Positions 5,699 to 9,371 of a stretch of 9,371 bases of DNA are shown in pieces. How positions within the stretch are numbered: the first letter of the stretch is position 1; each line of letters starts with the position of its first letter. A program made the position numbers and the translations under genes. This DNA is from an uncultured Oscillospiraceae bacterium (GTDB lineage: Bacteria; Bacillota; Clostridia; Oscillospirales; Oscillospiraceae), in NCBI GenBank assembly GCA_910587255.1, contig CAJUKT010000108.1, positions 1 through 9,371 on the forward strand, written 5' to 3'. Under the pieces are notes generated by a model that worked only from the letters and a program-made list of their open reading frames with translations, ran no database searches and was not told the origin of the DNA.

Positions 5699-6396
5699 GG
5701 CGTCATCTCCATATCCGGCCCATCGCCCGCCTGCTGTTCAGCCGCCTCCAACTCCCGCTGGTTAGACAGGCTGACCCGCTCATCCAGATCGTCCACGCTG
5801 CCCTCGATCTGTTCTGCGGCCTGCTCCAGAACTTCACGCCGTTCCTTCGTCAAAGGGTATCCGTTTTCCAGCGTTTCGCAGATGCAGCGGTACAGCTCGG
5901 TGAGCTGTTCATCCGTGAACTGGCGGTGTTTGTCCACCAGCCCGGCGCGGCAGGCAAAGTCCAGCTTGGCGGTTTCGTAACCGTTGTGGTAATAGTGGCC
6001 GTGGGCCACGCCGGAGCCATCCCCGTTGAGCTGCCATGTGACGAACTTGTACCCCCAGGTACCCTCCAACTCCTGCCCGGCCAGCACCACGCCGTTGAAC
6101 TCCGCCAGCAGCCGGAAGTCCTCGTGGAGCCCATCCGCTACCAGCGGCGGAGCGGATGCCATGGCCTCGGTGTATTCATAGACCTCCCGGCTCAGCCTGA
6201 ACGTGAGGTCGTAGACGCTGTCCGCCTCCGGGCCGCGCTCCACGTCGGCGTTGAAAGTAACGGTGCCGCCGGGCATGACCAGCACCGCCGCCCGCCCGTC
6301 CGCCAGCACCGGCAGGCAGCCCTTCTCCACCGGGCCGGTGGCGATGCCCTCTCGCTTCAGGCGGCGGGCCAATTCAGGGAAAAACTTGTCGTTCAT
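5695..6396 (-). CDS. conserved mobile-element protein of unknown function
   Basis: A 233-residue protein starting at ATG 6396 with AAGGA nine bases upstream. The N-terminal ~45 residues look like a small alpha/beta unit (FPELARRLKREGI, then LADGRAAVLVMPGG). Residues ~116-150 hold the most distinctive stretch, YKFVTWQLNGDGSGVAHGHY followed by YETAKLDFACRAGLVD. I remember this as recurring in accessory elements of gut Clostridia, but I cannot give it a function. Residues ~185-222 are charged and probably helical, perhaps a coiled coil. There is no signal peptide or membrane segment, so it is presumably cytoplasmic. Its TGA overlaps the following GTG start in a GTGA junction, which suggests coupled translation with the small Cys-rich gene. 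Confidence 0.72.
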   Translation of the reverse strand: MNDKFFPELARRLKREGIATGPVEKGCLPVLADGRAAVLVMPGGTVTFNADVERGPEADSVYDLTFRLSREVYEYTEAMASAPPLVADGLHEDFRLLAEFNGVVLAGQELEGTWGYKFVTWQLNGDGSGVAHGHYYHNGYETAKLDFACRAGLVDKHRQFTDEQLTELYRCICETLENGYPLTKERREVLEQAAEQIEGSVDDLDERVSLSNQRELEAAEQQAGDGPDMEMTP

Positions 6397-6429
6397 CGCT
6401 CTGCTTCCTTTCCATTTTAATGTGTAGGT

Positions 6430-7242
6430 TCAGCCCATGCCGCCCAGCATCGGGCCGCTGTCCTGCTCCGGCCTCTGTTTCTGAGCCTGGTTCAGCTCTT
6501 GCTGGCGCAGATCGAAGCAGGTCAGGTGCGCTTGGTAGTCCCCGCGCACCGGGTTGCAGCGCAGGCAGTAGCGGTAACGTTCCGTCTCCAGCACGAAGCC
6601 GTAGTTCTGGGCGGCGACGCCGCCCGCGATCTCGCCGCCGTTAAGATGGCACAGGCGGAGCATGGTGGAGAAGTCCTTCAGTACACCCCGGCGCAGCTGA
6701 TCCACCACTTGACCCAGCTCATCCTTGAACTCCGGGGTGTTCAGCTCCTCGGGGCCCCGCAGCCACCAGGTGTGCCAGAATTCCCCTCCGCTGCGCCCGA
6801 AGTCGATGCGGACGTGGCCGATGGTGCCCAGCTCCTCGTCCTTCCCGGGCGGCAGGGCATAAAAAAGCCCCGCTTCATCGGGCGAAGCGGGGCGCATTTC
6901 AAACTTGATGGGGTTGTCCGGGACATCCAGCCCGTACTCCTCGCAGAACGTCTCCAGGTCCATGGTTTCGCCGTGGAGGAAATAGTCCCCCTTGCCGATC
7001 CGTCTGGCCTTGGTGGCGGGCCGCTTCAGCGGCTTGGGAGAGAGGACGGTGCCGCTGTGGTCATAGCTGGTGTAGTCCACCAGCGCGGCGTGGGCGCTGG
7101 GGTTGCTGTTCGTGCCCCGCATATCGTAGCAGAACCACCCGTCCGGCACCGTCTCCCGGGGGATCAGCCAGTTGGTGGTAAGCACGGGCTTGCCAAACAG
7201 CTGGGCGTGCTGCAGCTCATCCCTGAAAATATTGACTGCCAT
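6430..7242 (-). CDS. LPD28-like large polyvalent-protein-associated protein
   Basis: A 270-residue protein starting at ATG 7242, preceded by GGAGGGGAG. Residues ~1-115 (LFGKPVLTTNWLIPRETVP, GWFCYDMRGT, GTVLSPKPLKRP) match what I recall of the LPD28 domain, found in proteins of mobile elements and often near antirestriction genes. Residues ~130-250 form a second conserved part (IGHVRIDFGRSGGEFWHTWW, YRYCLRCNPVRGDYQAHLTCFD). The linker between them, residues 117-129 (RPASPDEAGLFYA), is encoded by a perfect 10-bp hairpin followed by six T, so the gene contains a terminator-like signal at a domain border. The biochemical role is unknown. A 33-bp gap separates it from the next gene, and its neighbours suggest establishment or antirestriction functions. 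The LPD28 assignment is from memory of the family. Confidence 0.78.
   Translation of the reverse strand: MAVNIFRDELQHAQLFGKPVLTTNWLIPRETVPDGWFCYDMRGTNSNPSAHAALVDYTSYDHSGTVLSPKPLKRPATKARRIGKGDYFLHGETMDLETFCEEYGLDVPDNPIKFEMRPASPDEAGLFYALPPGKDEELGTIGHVRIDFGRSGGEFWHTWWLRGPEELNTPEFKDELGQVVDQLRRGVLKDFSTMLRLCHLNGGEIAGGVAAQNYGFVLETERYRYCLRCNPVRGDYQAHLTCFDLRQQELNQAQKQRPEQDSGPMLGGMG
6850..6895 (-). repeat. hairpin repeat, copy 2
   Basis: 46 bp with 38 identical positions and no gap compared with copy 1 at 5311-5356. It contains the 10-bp stem, the T tract and a conserved ATGCCC-x-GCCG tail. It is read in a different frame from copy 1, so the likeness is at nucleotide level. Confidence 0.7.
6861..6893 (-). 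terminator. terminator-like hairpin inside a coding region
   Basis: On the minus strand GCCCCGCTTC (6893-6884) pairs with GAAGCGGGGC (6876-6867), a perfect 10-bp stem with a seven-base loop, followed at once by six T (6866-6861). By form this is a full intrinsic terminator, yet it lies in residues 117-128 of the LPD28-like protein. Whether it stops transcription would depend on ribosomes or antitermination. Confidence 0.55.
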
Positions 7243-7308
7243 TGTTTTACTCCCCTCCTTCGATTTTACACAACAACTACCACACTTTTGCAGAAAAGTC
7301 CACTGTTA

Positions 7309-8418
7309 TTATCCCATCGCCTGGCCCAACTCCGGTTCACGGGGCCAAGGGGCGCTGAGGCGGCGCACCGAGCCGAAGCTGGTTTCCCGCACGCCGTCCT
7401 CCTCCATCTCAAACCGCCCCAGGGCGTCAAAATCGGTGAAGCCATCCAACATATCTAAGACCTCATCGTCCGCACCAGCCCGGCGCAGGGCCTCCCGGCC
7501 ATATTCCCCCTCATTGCTGTCTACCAGCTCGTAGTCATCAAGATCCATCGCTGTACAGCCAGCGTCATACAAAGAGCTTGGCTCCTCCACCTCCAGAACC
7601 GCACCGAACACCTTCAGCTCCCGCTTTGACATCGCTCGGACGCATTGGGCCAGAGTGTTGGCGTCCTCCAGTGTGATGCTGTCCATGGGGATCAAGTGCG
7701 CCCAGGCGTAGCCGATCTCCGCGTCCCTGATGACGGCGCTGTCCAGGCTGTCCAGCCCCAGCGCTCTTTTTGCCTGCTCCAGATCGTCCTCAAAGGCGGG
7801 CAGGTTCAAGCGGACGGTGCCGGTGGGGGAGGTCAGGGTGAGCAAGAATTTTGGCTTGGATCCCACGGCCTGTTCCTGCACGACCTCCCGGCGCTTCACA
7901 AATCCATGATCCGAGTGGACGCCGTTCAGCAGCTTACGCTGCTCTGCGCCGATCTTGGCGTAATCCAGATAGGGCTTGGCTTCCTCTGCAAAAACGAACT
8001 TGCCGGTGATGGGGCCGGTATCCACCAGGAAATGCCCCAGCTCCTCGTCCGTTTTAATGCTGGGGAACATCTCATAGTTGTCCAAGCTGCCCGCCACGCG
8101 CAGCACATCATCCAGGTTATCGGTGTTTTCTAACCGCAGTGCCCCAGCGAAAATATTCTGCGCCTCCATATCCATGGCATCCACCAGCTCCGCCAGACTG
8201 TTTAGCTTCTGGATACCATCCTCGCTGAACAGCTCGTCGCGCTTGATATAGCCGGTGAGGATATCAGCGGCACCCTCGCCACCTATGATATGCGCCGGTG
8301 CCCAGCCGCCGAATTCCTCCAGCCCAATCATGTCGTATCTGACCTTGACCGCATCCGCAGGAAAACTAATGTGCTCCACCTCAGAGCTGAACCTGCTTTT
8401 TGCCACATGAAATACCAT
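7309..8418 (-). CDS. ArdA-like protein with two repeat modules
   Basis: A 369-residue protein starting at ATG 8418, with GGGAG eight bases upstream and a one-base overlap with the preceding stop. Two modules are visible: residues ~16-178 and ~190-353. Each opens with a beta-like segment ending in a 'FPA' or 'LPA' motif (HISFPADAVKV; VRLNLPAFEDDL), continues with L-x-x-L-N/A-x-L helices and ends in an acidic 'LDNY/LDDYEL' stretch. Residues ~122-178 (TDEELGHF...LDYAKIG...VKRRE) match residues ~125-180 of the protein at 3175-4281 (TDAQLGRF...LDFAKLG...VQRKE), which shows paralogy. By hand count there are about 71 acidic and 36 basic residues, as expected for a DNA mimic. ArdA itself is about 165 residues, so this would be a double-length relative. 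Function is inferred from the family pattern and acidity. Confidence 0.78.
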   Translation of the reverse strand: MVFHVAKSRFSSEVEHISFPADAVKVRYDMIGLEEFGGWAPAHIIGGEGAADILTGYIKRDELFSEDGIQKLNSLAELVDAMDMEAQNIFAGALRLENTDNLDDVLRVAGSLDNYEMFPSIKTDEELGHFLVDTGPITGKFVFAEEAKPYLDYAKIGAEQRKLLNGVHSDHGFVKRREVVQEQAVGSKPKFLLTLTSPTGTVRLNLPAFEDDLEQAKRALGLDSLDSAVIRDAEIGYAWAHLIPMDSITLEDANTLAQCVRAMSKRELKVFGAVLEVEEPSSLYDAGCTAMDLDDYELVDSNEGEYGREALRRAGADDEVLDMLDGFTDFDALGRFEMEEDGVRETSFGSVRRLSAPWPREPELGQAMG

Positions 8419-9371
8419 TACATTATCTCCCTCATCTCCCGCTGGTACTGCTCTGCGGGATCGTCCCTCATCAATTCTTCCAGCGTCAGACAGCCGTGGT
8501 AGGCCACATAGCCCAGTTCGGTTATCGCACAGTCCGCGTTAGAATCGAATGGCTTGGGCATGAAGTCAAACTGATTCAGGTTTTCTGCCAGCTGACACAC
8601 CTCGCTGGCATACTGGGGTTTAGCCACCAGCACTACCGCCTCCAGCTTTTCTTTTTGCTCCGCGTTCAGGGGCTCAATCGCCCGGCACAGCGCGTTGAGC
8701 TCGTCAAGGCCATCGCGGGTCAGGCTGATCACCGAAGACACCTGTTGGGGCAGGCTGTCCATGGTGACCTCCATATGAAAGCCCTGACCGCCGCTTCCTG
8801 CCCGCTGCATTGTCCGCTGGATCTGCCGATCCGGGCAGGGCAGATAGAGATGCCCTGTGACCTCGCCCTTCGGCCCGGACTTGATCTCCACCGTCAATTG
8901 GGGCGGCTTATAGATATAGGCCGGGAAGTGCCGCCCATCATAGAGCGGCTCCAGCTTCATGCTGTTGTCATAAACCACGCCGTAAGGGGTGATCGTCCCG
9001 GAGTGGTTCTGGAGAAGATCCAGGGCCACCATCCGGCCATCCACCTGGTCGTACTCCTCCGAGGGCATGGAGCCGCCGTTCATGGTCAGGGCGTGGCCTT
9101 TCCCGATGCGCTCCAGATTGGAGAAGTCGGTGATGACTGTGGTCTGCTGGCAGCAGAAGGTGAGGTTGATGAAGTCCTGGATGTTGGACAGGCCAAGCTT
9201 GACGGCCATGGCCTGGAATTTTTCGACTTCACTCTGGCAGAAGCTGTCCAACCGTTTGGCCAGATAGTCCAGCTCGTCCACATTGACGGTTTGGGTCACC
9301 AGCCGGTCGAGAATAGGGTACGAACTGTCCAACCCGTCCACTCGGCAGTCCTGGGCGGTGGGGGAGCCGAT
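8418..9371 (-). CDS. ArdA-like repeat protein, 5' end cut by window edge
   Basis: The frame is open through the right edge, so only the last 317 residues are visible and the start lies outside. A GTG at 9341 is in frame, but residues upstream of it still read as protein and align with a paralogue, so it is probably not the start. Visible residues ~8-44, ending in NVDELDYLAKRLDSF, align with residues ~227-255 of the protein at 3175-4281 (NLSTLDYLARRM). A further module begins near residue 158 (LTVEIKSGPKGEV...LYLP), followed by LDELNALCRAI and an acidic ENLNQFDF stretch. This pattern recalls ArdA, an acidic DNA mimic that inhibits type I restriction enzymes in the cytoplasm. By analogy about 200 N-terminal residues are missing. 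Its TAA overlaps the next ATG by one base (TAATG). The antirestriction role is inferred; the repeat relationship is seen. Confidence 0.75.
   Translation of the reverse strand: MGSPTAQDCRVDGLDSSYPILDRLVTQTVNVDELDYLAKRLDSFCQSEVEKFQAMAVKLGLSNIQDFINLTFCCQQTTVITDFSNLERIGKGHALTMNGGSMPSEEYDQVDGRMVALDLLQNHSGTITPYGVVYDNSMKLEPLYDGRHFPAYIYKPPQLTVEIKSGPKGEVTGHLYLPCPDRQIQRTMQRAGSGGQGFHMEVTMDSLPQQVSSVISLTRDGLDELNALCRAIEPLNAEQKEKLEAVVLVAKPQYASEVCQLAENLNQFDFMPKPFDSNADCAITELGYVAYHGCLTLEELMRDDPAEQYQREMREIM

Noticed and set aside
7284..7299. ACTTTT/AAAAGT hairpin in the 7243-7308 gap as a terminator
   Set aside because: Six weak pairs without a following T tract; the neighbouring genes are otherwise arranged as one operon.
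1..9371. CRISPR array, tRNA, rRNA or insertion sequence
   Set aside because: No regularly spaced repeats, no tRNA-like cloverleaf or rRNA sequence and no transposase motifs were seen on either strand by eye.

Overview
The window is a GC-rich, gene-dense stretch in which every supportable gene lies on the minus strand, so transcription runs from high to low coordinates. AGGAGG-type ribosome sites, GTG and TTG starts, 1-14 nt gene overlaps and the protein families point to an integrative conjugative element (or a related prophage-like accessory region) of a gut Clostridia/Oscillospiraceae-type Firmicute. This assignment comes from recalled family knowledge and was not searched. No integrase, relaxase, conjugation or replication gene is visible, so this is the cargo/antirestriction part of such an element.

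Right part (9371 to 2141): a compact operon of nine genes. Four encode large acidic proteins built from repeats of an ArdA-like module (8418-9371, cut by the window edge; 7309-8418; 3175-4281; 2141-3178). Between them are an LPD28-like protein (6430-7242), a conserved unknown (5695-6396), a small Cys-rich protein (5468-5698), a 46-residue basic ORF (5271-5411) and a DUF4314-type fusion (4274-5266). The likely theme is protecting incoming element DNA from host restriction.

Middle (2140 to 2035): the only sizeable intergenic gap. It holds a strong intrinsic terminator followed by a hairpin that covers part of the next ribosome site. The 5' arm of the terminator can also pair with the loop side of that second hairpin, so two mutually exclusive folds are possible.

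Left part (2034 to about 150): a winged-helix regulator (1726-2034), a D12-class adenine DNA methyltransferase that appears to start at CTG (740-1729), an AbrB-like protein with a Cys cluster (259-753), and the first ~35 codons of a DUF3849-like gene. That last gene runs into unrelated, lower-GC sequence near 140-165, which looks like a rearrangement or element boundary. Methyltransferase plus ArdA-like proteins would be two complementary ways of evading restriction.

The most notable non-coding signals are the alternative-fold region at 2043-2128 and a 46-bp hairpin repeat present twice (5311-5356 and 6850-6895). The second copy is a textbook terminator embedded inside an open reading frame, and the two copies are read in different frames.
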